This document shows positions 1 to 10,037 of a stretch of DNA of 64,000 bases, in pieces; position 1 is the first letter of the stretch; every line of letters starts with the position of its first letter. Source of the DNA: Streptomyces monomycini (GTDB lineage Bacteria > Actinomycetota > Actinomycetes > Streptomycetales > Streptomycetaceae); the NCBI RefSeq assembly GCF_022271435.1, contig NZ_JAFIQY010000002.1:124001-188000 (forward strand), read 5' to 3'. The notes beneath the pieces were generated by a model. The model ran no database searches and was not told the origin of the DNA. It worked only from the letters and a program-made list of their open reading frames with translations. The translations under genes and the position numbers were made by a program.

Positions 1-1327
<1,327 letters not shown>

Positions 1328-1536
1328 GCTGCTGCCCTTCCGATGCGTACGGACGATCCGTACTGCGCTGCCGATCCGTACTCCGTCACCGCGTGTCCGG
1401 CTCCCGCTCCCCCGGGGCGGCCGGTCCCCGCGCCGCGCGTCGCGTTCCCCGCGCGGGTCTCCCCGGCGCGCGCGCCGACGCGGTACCGTGGCGTCCCTTC
1501 TTCCCACATGATCCTCGAAGCCGCCCTGGAGGTCCC

Positions 1537-1770
1537 GTGGTACAGGCGTACATCCTGATCCAGACCGAGGTGGGCAAGGCGTCGGCCGTGGCGGAAGTGA
1601 TCGCCAAGATCCCCGGCGTGATCCAGGCCGAGGACGTCACCGGCCCGTACGACGTGATCGTGCGGGCCCAGGCCGACACGGTCGACGAACTCGGCCGCAT
1701 GGTGGTCGCCAAGGTGCAGCAGGTGGACGGCATCACCCGCACCCTGACCTGCCCGGTGGTCCATCTCTAG
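1537..1770 (+). CDS. Stand-alone Lrp/AsnC ligand-binding (RAM) domain protein
   Basis: A 77-residue protein consisting only of the Lrp/AsnC effector-binding (RAM) fold without the DNA-binding half. It begins VQAYILIQTEVGKA and continues through VIQAEDVTGPYDVIV and ends TRTLTCPVVHL, the usual beta-alpha-beta-beta-alpha-beta layout. Such single-domain members bind amino acids and oligomerise, sometimes with full-length Lrp proteins; no specific ligand can be read here. The GTG at 1537 is used because the homologous region starts there, although the frame is open from 1393. It is divergent from thiL and 9 bases upstream of the lipoprotein gene. Confidence 0.88.
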   Translation: MVQAYILIQTEVGKASAVAEVIAKIPGVIQAEDVTGPYDVIVRAQADTVDELGRMVVAKVQQVDGITRTLTCPVVHL

Positions 1771-1779
1771 CTCCCCCGT

Positions 1780-2271
1780 ATGCTCGGCCGGGTGATCTCC
1801 TCGTCGCGCCGGCTGCTGGTTCCGGCCCTGCTCACCGTGGCCTTCGCCGCGGTGGGCTGCTCGTCCTCGGTCCCCGTCGCCGCCCCCGCGCCCGAGGGCG
1901 ACTCCGCGCGGCAGTGCCGGGCGCTCCAGAAGGAGTTGCCGCGGACCGTGGACGGGCTGGAGCGGGGCACCGCCGACCCGGTCTCGGACTTCACCGCCGT
2001 CTGGGGCGATCCCGCCGTCCGGTTGCGCTGCGGGGTACGCAAGCCCGCCGTGCTGACGCCCGGGAGTGAACATTACAACCCCGGTGCGGACGCGGCGGAA
2101 GTCAACGGTGTGGAGTGGCTCTTCGAGAAGCAGGACGACGGATACCGCTTCACGACCGTGCTGCGCAAGACGTACGTCGAGGTGCGTGTGCCGGGGAAGT
2201 ACGCCCCGGAGGTCGATGTGCTCACCGACCTCGCGGACGCCGTCCGTACGACGGTGCCGGCCGGGGTCTGA
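1780..2271 (+). CDS. DUF3515 family lipoprotein
   Basis: A 163-residue putative lipoprotein of the actinobacterial DUF3515 family. Residues 1-27 form a signal peptide (RRLLVPALLTVAFAAVGC) whose final AAVGC acts as a lipobox, with lipidated Cys near residue 27. The mature part carries two further Cys and a conserved WLFEKQDDGYRFTTVLRKTYVEV segment (split here: WLFEKQDDGYRF, then TTVLRKTYVEV). The function is unknown. It sits tail-to-tail with ddl, as in other streptomycetes, and probably shares transcription with the RAM-domain gene 9 bases upstream. Confidence 0.85.
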   Translation: MLGRVISSSRRLLVPALLTVAFAAVGCSSSVPVAAPAPEGDSARQCRALQKELPRTVDGLERGTADPVSDFTAVWGDPAVRLRCGVRKPAVLTPGSEHYNPGADAAEVNGVEWLFEKQDDGYRFTTVLRKTYVEVRVPGKYAPEVDVLTDLADAVRTTVPAGV

Positions 2272-2298
2272 GGACACCGGCCGGGCACGGTCCGGGGG

Positions 2299-3435
2299 TC
2301 AGCGCAGGCCGGTGGAGCGCCGCAGCGCCGCCTGGATCAGCCGGTCGACCAGCTCCGGGTAGCCGACGCCGCTCTCCTGCCACATCCGCGGGTACATCGA
2401 GATGGGCGTGAAGCCGGGCAGCGTGTTGATCTCGTTGATCACGAACTCGCCGTTGTCCTGGAGGAAGAAGTCGGCGCGTACCAGTCCCTCGCAGGAGGCC
2501 GCCTCGAAGGCCGCCACGGCCAGTTCCCGGACGCGTGCGGTCTGCTCCGCGGTGAGCGGCGCGGGCACGATGCCGCTGGCCGAGTCGATGTACTTGGCCT
2601 CGAAGTCGTAGAAGGAGTGGTCGGAGACCGGGGGGATCTCGGCGGGGACGCTGGCGCGCGGGCCGTCCTCGAACTCCAGGACGCCGCACTCGATCTCCCG
2701 GCCGGTCAGCAGCGACTCCACGATGATCTTGGGGTCGTGACGGCGGGCCTCCTCGACGGCCGCGTCCAGGCCGGAGACGTCGTCCACCTTGGTGATGCCC
2801 ATGGAGGAGCCGGCGCGGGCGGGCTTCACGAACAGCGGCCAGCCGTGTTCCCCGGCGAAGTCCACGATCTTCTTGCGGGCCGCCGCGGGGTCCTGCTCCC
2901 ACTCGCGGGGGCGGACGACCTCGTACGGACCGACCGGCAGCCCGAAGGAGGTGAACACCCGCTTCATGTAGTCCTTGTCCTGGCCGACCGCCGAGGCGAG
3001 CACCCCGGAGCCCACGTAGGGCACGCCGGACAGCTCCAGGAGGCCCTGGAGGGTGCCGTCCTCACCGTACGGACCGTGCAGCACCGGGAAGACGACGTCG
3101 ACCTCGCCGAGCGCCTTGGGCACCGCGCCCGGCTCGCTGTAGACGACCTCGCGGCTGGTCGGGTCCACCGGCAGGACGACGGCGCCCCCGGCGGATTCGC
3201 TCAGCTCCGCCACGTCCGGCAGCTTCCGGTCCGTGATGGCCATCCGCTCCGGGGCGTCGGCGGTCAGCACCCACCGTCCGTCGGTCGTGATGCCGATGGG
3301 CAGCACGTCGTACTTCTCGCGGTCGATGGCGGCCAGCACGGCGCCCGCGGTGACCACGGAGATGGCGTGCTCGGAGCTGCGCCCGCCGAACACGACGGCG
3401 ACGCGGGGCTTCTGGTAAGGGGTCTCGCTGCTCAT
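2299..3435 (-). CDS. ddl: D-alanine--D-alanine ligase
   Basis: Ddl joins two D-alanines with ATP to make the dipeptide that ends peptidoglycan precursors. The 378-residue protein is a full-length ATP-grasp enzyme: N-terminal VAVVFGGRSSEHAISVV (about residues 12-28), HGPYGEDGTLQGLLEL in the middle of the first half, PLFVKPARAGSSMGITKV in the ATP-binding lobe, and the metal-binding end DFFLQDNGEFVINEINTLPG. The terminal residues of the active site therefore look intact. The ATG at 3435 is 9 codons before the first core strand. gpsA lies 123 bases upstream on the same strand, so a gpsA-plsC-ddl envelope group is plausible. Confidence 0.96.
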   Translation of the reverse strand: MSSETPYQKPRVAVVFGGRSSEHAISVVTAGAVLAAIDREKYDVLPIGITTDGRWVLTADAPERMAITDRKLPDVAELSESAGGAVVLPVDPTSREVVYSEPGAVPKALGEVDVVFPVLHGPYGEDGTLQGLLELSGVPYVGSGVLASAVGQDKDYMKRVFTSFGLPVGPYEVVRPREWEQDPAAARKKIVDFAGEHGWPLFVKPARAGSSMGITKVDDVSGLDAAVEEARRHDPKIIVESLLTGREIECGVLEFEDGPRASVPAEIPPVSDHSFYDFEAKYIDSASGIVPAPLTAEQTARVRELAVAAFEAASCEGLVRADFFLQDNGEFVINEINTLPGFTPISMYPRMWQESGVGYPELVDRLIQAALRRSTGLR

Positions 3436-3558
3436 ATCGCGTTGAGCGTACCTGCTGCCCCAGGAGGAGGCAGTGCCGCGGCCCCGGGAGCCGCCGCGGG
3501 TCCCGCGGCCGGGCGGGGCCGGGGCCGGGGCCGGTCCCGGGACAGCGCGCCCGGGGCC

Positions 3559-4560
3559 TCAGTGCCGTTCGGGCTTGGCGCTGCGCGACATCAGTTCCTT
3601 GAGGGCCACCAGCGGCGGTTTGCCCTCGTGGACGATGTCCACGACCGTCTCGGTGATCGGCATGTCGACGCCGTGCCGGCGGGCGAGATCCAGTACCGAC
3701 TCGCAGGACTTGACGCCCTCCGCGGTCTGCTTGGTGACCGCGATGGTCTCCTCCAGCGTCATGCCGCGGCCGAGGTTGGCGCCGAAGGTGTTGTTGCGGG
3801 ACAGCGGCGAGGAGCAGGTGGCGACCAGGTCACCCATTCCGGCGAGGCCGGCGAAGGTGTGCGCGTCGGCGCCCATCGCCAGGCCCAGCCGGGTGGTTTC
3901 GGCGAGGCCGCGGGTGATCAGGGAGGCCTTGGCGTTGTCGCCCAGGCCCATGCCGCCGGCCATGCCGACCGCCAGCGCGATGACGTTCTTGACCGCGCCG
4001 CCCAGCTCCGCGCCGACCACGTCGGTGTTGGTGTACGGGCGGAAGTACGGGGTGTGGCAGGCGGCCTGGAGGCGCCGGGCCACGGCCTCGTCCGCGCAGG
4101 CGACGACCGCGGCGGCGGGCTGCCGGGCGGCGATCTCCTTGGCGAGGTTGGGGCCGGTCAGCACCGCGACCCGCTCGGCCGGGGCCTTGGCGACCTCTTC
4201 GACGACCTCGCTCATCCGCTTGGCGGTGCCCAGTTCGACGCCCTTCATCAGGGAGACCAGGACGGTGTCGGCGGGCAGCAGCGGCGCCCAGGCGGTGAGG
4301 TTCTCGCGCAGCGTCTGCGAGGGGATGGCCAGGACGGTGAAATCGGCGCCGTGCGCGGCTTCCGCGGGGTCGGTGGTGGCCCGTACGGACGCGGGCAGTT
4401 CCGCGTCCGGCAGATAGTCGGGATTGGTGCGGCCGGTGTTGACGGCGTCGACCAGGCCCGCTCTGCGGCCCCACATCGTCACCTCGCAGCCCGCGTCACC
4501 GAGCACCATCGCGAATGCGGTGCCCCAGGACCCCGTGCCGTAGACGGCGCAGCGCGTCAC
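3559..4560 (-). CDS. gpsA: NAD(P)-dependent glycerol-3-phosphate dehydrogenase
   Basis: GpsA reduces dihydroxyacetone phosphate to sn-glycerol-3-phosphate for phospholipid synthesis. The product is 333 residues, the normal length. The Rossmann signature GTGSWGTAFA is at residues 9-18, FTVLAIPSQTLRE in the nucleotide domain, and the catalytic lysine region is GGAVKNVIALAVGMAGGMGLG, split as GGAVKNVIALAVG and MAGGMGLG. Its ATG overlaps the TGA of plsC by 4 bases (ATGA), so the two are translationally coupled: one makes the glycerol phosphate and the other acylates the lipid precursor. Confidence 0.95.
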   Translation of the reverse strand: MTRCAVYGTGSWGTAFAMVLGDAGCEVTMWGRRAGLVDAVNTGRTNPDYLPDAELPASVRATTDPAEAAHGADFTVLAIPSQTLRENLTAWAPLLPADTVLVSLMKGVELGTAKRMSEVVEEVAKAPAERVAVLTGPNLAKEIAARQPAAAVVACADEAVARRLQAACHTPYFRPYTNTDVVGAELGGAVKNVIALAVGMAGGMGLGDNAKASLITRGLAETTRLGLAMGADAHTFAGLAGMGDLVATCSSPLSRNNTFGANLGRGMTLEETIAVTKQTAEGVKSCESVLDLARRHGVDMPITETVVDIVHEGKPPLVALKELMSRSAKPERH

Positions 4561-5387
4561 TTGCCTTCATCCTCCTGTGTCTTCGGTGCCTGATCGTCCA
4601 GTTTCACGCCCTGCTCGTCCAGTTTCCGCGCCCGCTCGGCGGCCTGCTGCTCCCGGCGGGCCCGGCTGCGCCGGACGGCGTCCTTGCGGTGGTCGTACGG
4701 TTCGGCCGGCGCCGGCTCGTCCCGCACCTCGGCGAGGATCGCGGTGACCGCGGCCATGACCTTGTCGGTCACCTCGCGCAGCACCTCGGCGGTGGGCTCC
4801 TTGCCGTAGAACTCGCTCAGGTCGACCGCCGGCCCCGCCTTGACCCGCAGGGTCTTGCGCGGGAAGAGCCGCAGCTTCTTCTCCTTGGCGTACGGCGGCA
4901 TGACCTCGTTGGCGCCCCACTGCGCCACCGGGATGACCGGTGCCTTGGTGAGCAACGCCACGCGGGCGGCCCCGGTCTTGCCCTGCATGGGCCACATGTC
5001 GGGGTCGCGGGTGAGGGTGCCCTCGGGGTAGAAGGCGACGCATTCGCCTTTGTTGATGGCGGCCACGGCGGCGCGGAAGGCCACCGCGGCGTCGGCGGAT
5101 TCCCGGTAGACGGGGATCTGGCCGGTGCCGCGCATCATGAGGCCGACGAAGCCGCCCTTGAAGAGCCCGGACTTGGCGAGGAATCGCGGGACCCGGCCGG
5201 TGTTGTACTGGTAGTGCGCATACGACAGCGGGTCCAGATACGAGTTGTGGTTGACCGCGGTGATGAATCCGCCGTCGGCGGGAATGTGCTCCATTCCCTG
5301 CCAGTCCCGCTTGAACAGAACCAGGAGCGGCGGTTTGCAGATGACCGCGGCCAAGCGGTACCAGAAGCCGATTCTGCGGCGGGACAC
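4557..5387 (-). CDS. plsC: 1-acyl-sn-glycerol-3-phosphate acyltransferase
   Basis: A 276-residue membrane-associated acyltransferase that makes phosphatidic acid. It has the HX4D catalytic motif in NHNSYLD (near residue 47), the glycerophosphate-binding block FYPEGTLTRDPDMW and the later VIPVAQWGANE. The C-terminal 50 residues are charged (RRSRARREQQAAERARKL) and probably extend into the cytoplasm. The GTG at 5387 is preferred to upstream ATGs because AAGGAGG lies 8-9 bases before it and family similarity starts at SRRRIGFWYRLA. It is first in a coupled operon with gpsA. Confidence 0.92.
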   Translation of the reverse strand: MSRRRIGFWYRLAAVICKPPLLVLFKRDWQGMEHIPADGGFITAVNHNSYLDPLSYAHYQYNTGRVPRFLAKSGLFKGGFVGLMMRGTGQIPVYRESADAAVAFRAAVAAINKGECVAFYPEGTLTRDPDMWPMQGKTGAARVALLTKAPVIPVAQWGANEVMPPYAKEKKLRLFPRKTLRVKAGPAVDLSEFYGKEPTAEVLREVTDKVMAAVTAILAEVRDEPAPAEPYDHRKDAVRRSRARREQQAAERARKLDEQGVKLDDQAPKTQEDEGK

Positions 5388-5512
5388 TGGGACACCCTCC
5401 TTGTGGGATCTGCTGAGCTGCTGCGACCCGGCAGCCGCACAAGTGTCGCCCCAGGTACCCGCTATGTCGAGAACACCGTAACCCCGCCGCTCACGGATGG
5501 CGGTGACGCCGG

Positions 5513-6214
5513 GTGAGAATGAGGGCGATGCGAAGAGACGGAGCGGACGTGGGCTGGAGCCTGGTCGTACCGCTGAAACCCCTGGTACGGGCGAAGAGCA
5601 GGCTGTCCCGGGCGGCGGGGGAGGAGCTCCGGCCCCAGTTGGCACTGGCGTTCGCGCTGGACACCGTGACGGCTGCGCTGGCCTGCGAAGACGTCGTGGA
5701 TGTGGCGGTTGTCACGGACGATCCGGTGGCCGGGGAGCGGTTGGCGGCCCTCGGAGCGCGCGTCGTCGCCGACGTGCCGGGCCGCGGCCTGAACGCGGCA
5801 CTCGCGTACGGCGCGGGCCTGGTGCGCCGGCGGCGCGCCGCCGCGGCCGTGGCAGCACTCAACGCGGATCTCCCGGCGTTGCGCCCCGCGGAACTGGGCC
5901 GGGTGCTGTCGGCCGCCTCGGCATTTCCCCGGGCATTTCTCGCGGATGCGGCGGAAATCGGGACGACACTGCTGTGCGCGGCGCCGGGAGTGGAATTGGC
6001 ACCCGCTTTCGGGGGGCCGTCCCGGGCGCGTCACCGCGAATCGGGGGCGCGGGAGATCGTGCTGCCGGACACCGAATCCGTACGCCGGGACGTGGACACT
6101 GGGGAGGATCTGCGGGCCGCGCTGGAGCTGGGTGTGGGGCAGTACACCGCCCGCTGTGTGCCGCGGATACGGGCCCGCGCGGTGGCGGAAGGTCTCAGAA
6201 CGTCTGGAGGGTGA
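5513..6214 (+). CDS. cofC: 2-phospho-L-lactate (or phosphoenolpyruvate) guanylyltransferase, F420 biosynthesis
   Basis: CofC/FbiD activates 2-phospholactate or phosphoenolpyruvate with GTP to start assembly of the deazaflavin cofactor F420. The 233-residue protein has the nucleotidyltransferase layout of the family: VVPLKPLVRAKSRLS near the N-terminus (GTP binding, with the conserved Lys-Ser), VAVVTDDP, ALNADLPALRP, and DTESVRRDVDTGEDLRAA near the C-terminus. Start 5513 is given; an in-frame ATG at 5528 is equally possible. The gene is divergent from plsC and its last 20 bases overlap the end of the convergent small gene at 6195. Confidence 0.9.
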   Translation: MRMRAMRRDGADVGWSLVVPLKPLVRAKSRLSRAAGEELRPQLALAFALDTVTAALACEDVVDVAVVTDDPVAGERLAALGARVVADVPGRGLNAALAYGAGLVRRRRAAAAVAALNADLPALRPAELGRVLSAASAFPRAFLADAAEIGTTLLCAAPGVELAPAFGGPSRARHRESGAREIVLPDTESVRRDVDTGEDLRAALELGVGQYTARCVPRIRARAVAEGLRTSGG

Positions 6215-6422
6215 CGAGAACGATACGGCGCCCGTCCTTCTCCTTGCCGTCACCGGCGTCGTCCATGACCTCGACGTCGATACGGACCCGCTGGCCGGGC
6301 CGCAGCAGCCGCAGGCCGCCCGCGTCGAAGGCCGCGGCGTCGAAGGGCAGCGGGGTGCCGTCGTCGAGCAGCACGCTGCCGGAGCGGGTCTGGGCGTCGT
6401 AGGTGTACGCGGTGGCCTGCAT
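6195..6422 (-). CDS. Small conserved protein, possibly cold-shock-domain-like
   Basis: A 75-residue protein beginning MQATAYTYDAQTRSGSVLLD. The run SGSVLLDDGTPLPFDAAA followed by LLRPGQRVRIDVEV resembles the beta-barrel pattern of cold-shock domains, but the RNA-binding aromatic motifs (KWFN, GFGFI) are missing, so nucleic-acid binding is uncertain. The family is common in Streptomyces next to hupS and cofC. It converges on cofC with a 20-base overlap of coding ends. I give no specific function. Confidence 0.72.
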   Translation of the reverse strand: MQATAYTYDAQTRSGSVLLDDGTPLPFDAAAFDAGGLRLLRPGQRVRIDVEVMDDAGDGKEKDGRRIVLVTLQTF

Positions 6423-6592
6423 GGTGACCAGCCTAGACGGGACACGGCGCAGGGGCCGCGCCGCACACCGCGTCCGGGGCGGCACACGGCGTCCGGGGCC
6501 GTGCCACACATCGGGCGGGCGGTCCGGGACACACCGCGGGCCGGGCTCCCCGAGGGGAGTCCGGCCCGACGCGTGGCGTCGCCGCTGCTGAA

Positions 6593-7321
6593 TTACCGCT
6601 TGCGGGCGGTGGTCTTCTTGGCGGTGGTCTTGCGGGCCGTGGTCTTCTTGGCCGGGGCCTTCTTGGCCGTCGCCTTGGTGGCGGGCGCGGTCTTCTTGGC
6701 CGTCGCCTTCTTGGCGGTGGTGGTGGCCTTCTTGGCCGGGGTGGCCTTCTTGGCGGCGGTGGCCGTGGTCTTCTTGGCCGCCGACTTCTTCGCCGTGGTG
6801 GCCGTGGCCTTCTTCGCCGCCGGGGTGGCCTTCTTGGCGGCGGTGGCGGTGGCCTTCTTCGCCGTGGCGGTGGTCTTCTTCGCCGGCGTGGCCTTCTTGG
6901 CGGTGGTGGCGGTGGTCTTCTTCGCCGTGGTCTTCTTGGCGGTGGCCTTCTTGGTGGCGGCCTTGGCCGTCGTACGGGTGGAAGAACCGCCCGAGAGGCT
7001 GCCCTTGGGTGCCTTCTTCACGGCCACGTCGTTCTTCGGGAGCTTCTTCGAGCCGCTGACCAGGTCCTTGAAGCCCTGACCGGCACGGAAACGGGGCACC
7101 GAGGTCTTCTTGACCCGGACCCGCTCACCCGTCTGCGGGTTGCGGGCGTAGCGGGCCGGACGGTCCACCTTCTCGAACGAACCGAATCCGGTGACCGATA
7201 CGCGGTCGCCGGAGACAACTGCACGGACGATTGCGTCCAGTACCGCGTCCACCGCGTCCGCGGCGTTCTGACGGCCGCCGAGCTTGTCGGCAATGGCTTC
7301 TACGAGCTGCGCCTTGTTCAC
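6593..7321 (-). CDS. hupS: HU-family nucleoid protein with lysine-rich tail (HupS type)
   Basis: A 242-residue two-part DNA-binding protein. Residues 1-90 are a complete HU domain: MNKAQLVEAIADKLGG, VTGFGSFEKVDRPARYARNP (the beta-arm region) and RFRAGQGFKDLVSG. Residues from about 100 to the end are lysine/alanine/threonine/proline repeats (KKATAKKTTAKK and similar), like histone H1 tails; such HU variants are actinobacterial and the Streptomyces one is linked to spore nucleoid compaction. The repetitive tail makes the DNA locally repetitive and slippage-prone. An AT-rich stretch with TATATA about 7385-7390 in the upstream region may hold the -10. Confidence 0.95.
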   Translation of the reverse strand: MNKAQLVEAIADKLGGRQNAADAVDAVLDAIVRAVVSGDRVSVTGFGSFEKVDRPARYARNPQTGERVRVKKTSVPRFRAGQGFKDLVSGSKKLPKNDVAVKKAPKGSLSGGSSTRTTAKAATKKATAKKTTAKKTTATTAKKATPAKKTTATAKKATATAAKKATPAAKKATATTAKKSAAKKTTATAAKKATPAKKATTTAKKATAKKTAPATKATAKKAPAKKTTARKTTAKKTTARKR

Positions 7322-7446
7322 GTCTTCCCCTTCGGAGACATTGCTGGAACGAAAGTGTTCAAGCCTTTTCGCACGTTAGGCAGATATATACCGCAAATCA
7401 AACACGAAACGGGCTAATCACCCTTGTGCCGCAACGAACTCGACCT

Positions 7447-7692
7447 TCACGGAGTTCCATCGGCGTGCACGTCTACGGGAAAGCGACCCTCGTCGAGGTC
7501 GTTCATGAACCACTCCAGACGCCTTGCCGCGTCCGCCAGATCGTGTTTCGCCGCCGCCGTGATGACGAGCAGCTTCCGGGTCAGCGCCATGCGTACGCCC
7601 TCCGGGACTTGCAGTGTCCGCACTCGTGTGTGTGCGTCCTTGAGTCGGTCGGCGACGAGACCGTAGAGCTCGAGTTGGTCGTCGCGTTCCAT
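7447..7692 (-). CDS. Small conserved hypothetical protein
   Basis: An 81-residue acidic, helix-rich protein starting MERDDQLELYGLVADRLKDA and ending VDVHADGTP. It has no signal peptide or membrane segment. I recognise it only as a conserved Streptomyces protein encoded between leuD and hupS. The helical pattern (heptad-like hydrophobics at LELYGLVADRLKDAH and KHDLADAARRLEWF) suggests a small helical bundle. Function is not inferable from sequence. Confidence 0.75.
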   Translation of the reverse strand: MERDDQLELYGLVADRLKDAHTRVRTLQVPEGVRMALTRKLLVITAAAKHDLADAARRLEWFMNDLDEGRFPVDVHADGTP

Positions 7693-7757
7693 GCGCTAAT
7701 TGTGCCATCTGCGGCGAGTTGTCGCTTCACGGGGCCTCAACGGCAGCCTTCACACGC

Positions 7758-7793
7758 CGATGCGCCCCCTGCCAACTAGCAAGGGGCGCATCG
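7758..7793 (-). terminator. Hairpin downstream of leuCD
   Basis: An 11-base perfect inverted repeat (CGATGCGCCCC and its complement) with a short loop lies 35 bases after the leuD stop. It is the likely end of the leuC-leuD transcript; there is no clear U-tract, which is normal for Streptomyces. Confidence 0.6.
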
Positions 7794-7827
7794 TACGCAA
7801 TAAGGCTTTGAGCCAAAAAACCCGAGG

Positions 7828-8421
7828 TCAGACTACTACCGTACGCGGCTTGAACGACGGCCTGTTCGCCTCGTACCCGGCGATGGCCTCCTCCTCCCGA
7901 AGGGTGAGGCTGATGTCGTCCAGTCCCTCCAGCAGCCGCCAACGCGCGTTCTCGTCCAGCTCGAACCCTGCGGTGATGCCCGGCGCCCGGACCTGCCGGC
8001 CGACGAGGTCGACGGTGACCTCGGCCGCGGGGTCCGCCTCGGCGAGCTGCTGCAGCGCCTCGACGGTCTCCTGCGGCAGCACCACGGTCAGCAGTCCGTT
8101 CTTCAGCGAGTTGCCCCGGAAGATGTCGGCGAAACGCGAGGAGATGACGGCTTTGAAGCCGTAGTTCTGCAGGGCCCACACCGCGTGCTCACGCGAGGAG
8201 CCGGTGCCGAAGTCGGGTCCGGCCACCAGGACGGTCGCTCCCCGGTACGCCTCCTGGTTCAGCACGAAGCCCGGATCCTTGCGCCAGGCCTCGAAGAGCC
8301 CGTCCTCGAAGCCGTCGCGGGTGACCTTCTTGAGCCAGTGGGCCGGGATGATCTGGTCGGTGTCGACGTTGCTGCGGCGCAGCGGGACGGCCCGGCCGGT
8401 GTGCGTGGTGAAAGCTTCCAT
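7828..8421 (-). CDS. leuD: 3-isopropylmalate dehydratase small subunit
   Basis: LeuD pairs with LeuC to isomerise 2-isopropylmalate to 3-isopropylmalate in leucine synthesis. The 197-residue protein has the swivelling-domain signatures of the family: [14 protein letters not shown] near residue 18, [17 protein letters not shown] around residue 68, and [17 protein letters not shown]. Start at 8421 is 7 bases after the leuC stop, so both subunits come from one transcript. Confidence 0.97.
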   Translation of the reverse strand: MEAFTTHTGRAVPLRRSNVDTDQIIPAHWLKKVTRDGFEDGLFEAWRKDPGFVLNQEAYRGATVLVAGPDFGTGSSREHAVWALQNYGFKAVISSRFADIFRGNSLKNGLLTVVLPQETVEALQQLAEADPAAEVTVDLVGRQVRAPGITAGFELDENARWRLLEGLDDISLTLREEEAIAGYEANRPSFKPRTVVV

Positions 8422-8428
8422 GGTGGTT

Positions 8429-9865
8429 TCAGACTCCCGCGGGCGTGCGTACGTCGGCGTCGGCGTCGGACAGGTCGGCCGGCGATGCCAGATGGCCGAG
8501 AACCGCCGTTGCGGCGGCGACCTGGGGCGAGACCAGGTGGGTGCGGCCGCCCTTGCCCTGCCGCCCCTCGAAGTTGCGGTTGGAGGTCGAGGCGGAACGC
8601 TCGCCGGGCGCCAGCTGGTCCGGGTTCATCCCGAGGCACATCGAGCAGCCGGCGTGCCGCCACTCGGCACCGGCCTGGGTGAAGACCTTGTCGAGGCCCT
8701 CCGAGACCGCCTGGAGGGAGACCCGCACCGAGCCCGGTACGACGAGCATCCGTACGCCGTCGGCGACCCGGCGGCCCCGTACGATCTCGGCGGCGGAGCG
8801 CAGATCCTCGATGCGCCCGTTGGTGCAGGAACCTACGAAGACGGTGTCCACACGGATGTCGCGCAGCGGCTGACCGGCCGTCAACCCCATGTATTCCAGG
8901 GCCTTTTCGGCGGCGAAGCGCTCCGATGCGTCTTCGTACGAAGCGGGGTCGGGGACGGCCGCCGAAAGGGGTGCGCCCTGGCCCGGGTTGGTGCCCCAGG
9001 TGACGAACGGGGCCAGCTCGGAGGCGTCCACGACGACCTCGTGGTCGAAGACCGCGTCGTCGTCGGTGCGCAGGGTCTTCCAGTACGCCACGGCGGCGTC
9101 CCAGTCGGCTCCCTGGGGCGCGTGGTCGCGGCCCTGGAGGTAGGCGAAGGTGGTCTCGTCGGGGGCGATCATGCCGGCCCGGGCACCCGCCTCGATGGAC
9201 ATGTTGCAGATGGTCATCCGGGCCTCCATCGAGAGCTTCTCGATGGCCTCGCCGCGGTACTCGATGACGTACCCCTGGCCGCCGCCGGTGCCGATCCGGG
9301 CGATGACGGCGAGGATCAGGTCCTTGGCGGTGACGCCGTCGGGCAGCTCGCCCTCGACGGTGACGGCCATGGTCTTGAAGGGCGCCATCGGCAGCGTCTG
9401 GGTGGCCAGCACGTGCTCGACCTGGCTGGTGCCGATGCCGAAGGCCAGCGCGCCGAAGGCGCCGTGGGTCGAGGTGTGGCTGTCGCCGCAGACCACGGTG
9501 GTGCCCGGCTGGGTCAGTCCCAACTGCGGTCCCACTACGTGGACGACTCCCTGTTCGACGTCGCCGAGCGGGTGCAGCCGGACGCCGAACTCCGCGCAGT
9601 TCTTGCGCAGCGTCTCCAGCTGGGTGCGCGAGACCGGGTCGGCGATGGGCTTGTCGATGTCGAGGGTGGGGGTGTTGTGGTCCTCGGTGGCGATGGTGAG
9701 GTCGGTGCGCCGCACCGGCCGTCCGGCCTTGCGCAGGCCGTCGAACGCCTGCGGGCTGGTCACCTCGTGGAGCAGGTGCAGGTCGATGAAGAGGAGGTCG
9801 GGCTCGCCTTCGGCGCGCCGGACGACGTGGTCGTCCCAGACCTTCTCCGCGAGTGTCCGTGCCAT
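8429..9865 (-). CDS. leuC: 3-isopropylmalate dehydratase large subunit
   Basis: A 478-residue aconitase-family subunit that carries the [4Fe-4S] cluster. Key residues are visible: [19 protein letters not shown] in the N-terminal half, [14 protein letters not shown] with the first cluster cysteine, and [12 protein letters not shown] with the CxxC pair. The ATG at 9865 is chosen over one 8 codons upstream because GGAGGG lies 7 bases before it. It is divergent from ndgR; NdgR-type regulators bind between these genes in other streptomycetes. Confidence 0.97.
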   Translation of the reverse strand: MARTLAEKVWDDHVVRRAEGEPDLLFIDLHLLHEVTSPQAFDGLRKAGRPVRRTDLTIATEDHNTPTLDIDKPIADPVSRTQLETLRKNCAEFGVRLHPLGDVEQGVVHVVGPQLGLTQPGTTVVCGDSHTSTHGAFGALAFGIGTSQVEHVLATQTLPMAPFKTMAVTVEGELPDGVTAKDLILAVIARIGTGGGQGYVIEYRGEAIEKLSMEARMTICNMSIEAGARAGMIAPDETTFAYLQGRDHAPQGADWDAAVAYWKTLRTDDDAVFDHEVVVDASELAPFVTWGTNPGQGAPLSAAVPDPASYEDASERFAAEKALEYMGLTAGQPLRDIRVDTVFVGSCTNGRIEDLRSAAEIVRGRRVADGVRMLVVPGSVRVSLQAVSEGLDKVFTQAGAEWRHAGCSMCLGMNPDQLAPGERSASTSNRNFEGRQGKGGRTHLVSPQVAAATAVLGHLASPADLSDADADVRTPAGV

Positions 9866-10002
9866 CGCTTTCCCTCCGGCCGGCCGCATTGCCGGCCCAA
9901 CTCGACTGTGTACGCGGCGCCTCTCCCCCGAATCCGGACGCCGTGCCGGGCCCTGGTCGGGGGCCGCGACTACAGATTGGCGGCTTCCCAGGAAAATTGA
10001 AC

Positions 10003-10031
10003 TTGCGTTTCACACTGTGAGACGCGAGTAT
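10003..10031 (+). promoter_or_regulatory. ndgR promoter with overlapping palindromic operator
   Basis: At 10005-10025 arms GCGTTTCACA and TGTGAGACGC flank one base, with a single mismatch. A plausible -35 (TTGCGT, 10003-10008) and -10 (GAGTAT, 10026-10031) bracket the palindrome, which would put the transcript start at or next to the ATG at 10038. This looks like an autoregulatory site that may also control leuC on the other strand. The promoter assignment is inference from spacing; the palindrome is directly visible. Confidence 0.55.
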
Positions 10032-10037
10032 CGTTGC

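Noticed and set aside
2617..4593. A 658-codon plus-strand open frame opposite ddl and gpsA
   Set aside because: Both enzymes on the minus strand are complete and conserved; the plus-strand translation is low-complexity.
6593..7020. Repeat block in hupS as a CRISPR or mobile element
   Set aside because: The repeats are in frame and encode the lysine-rich tail.
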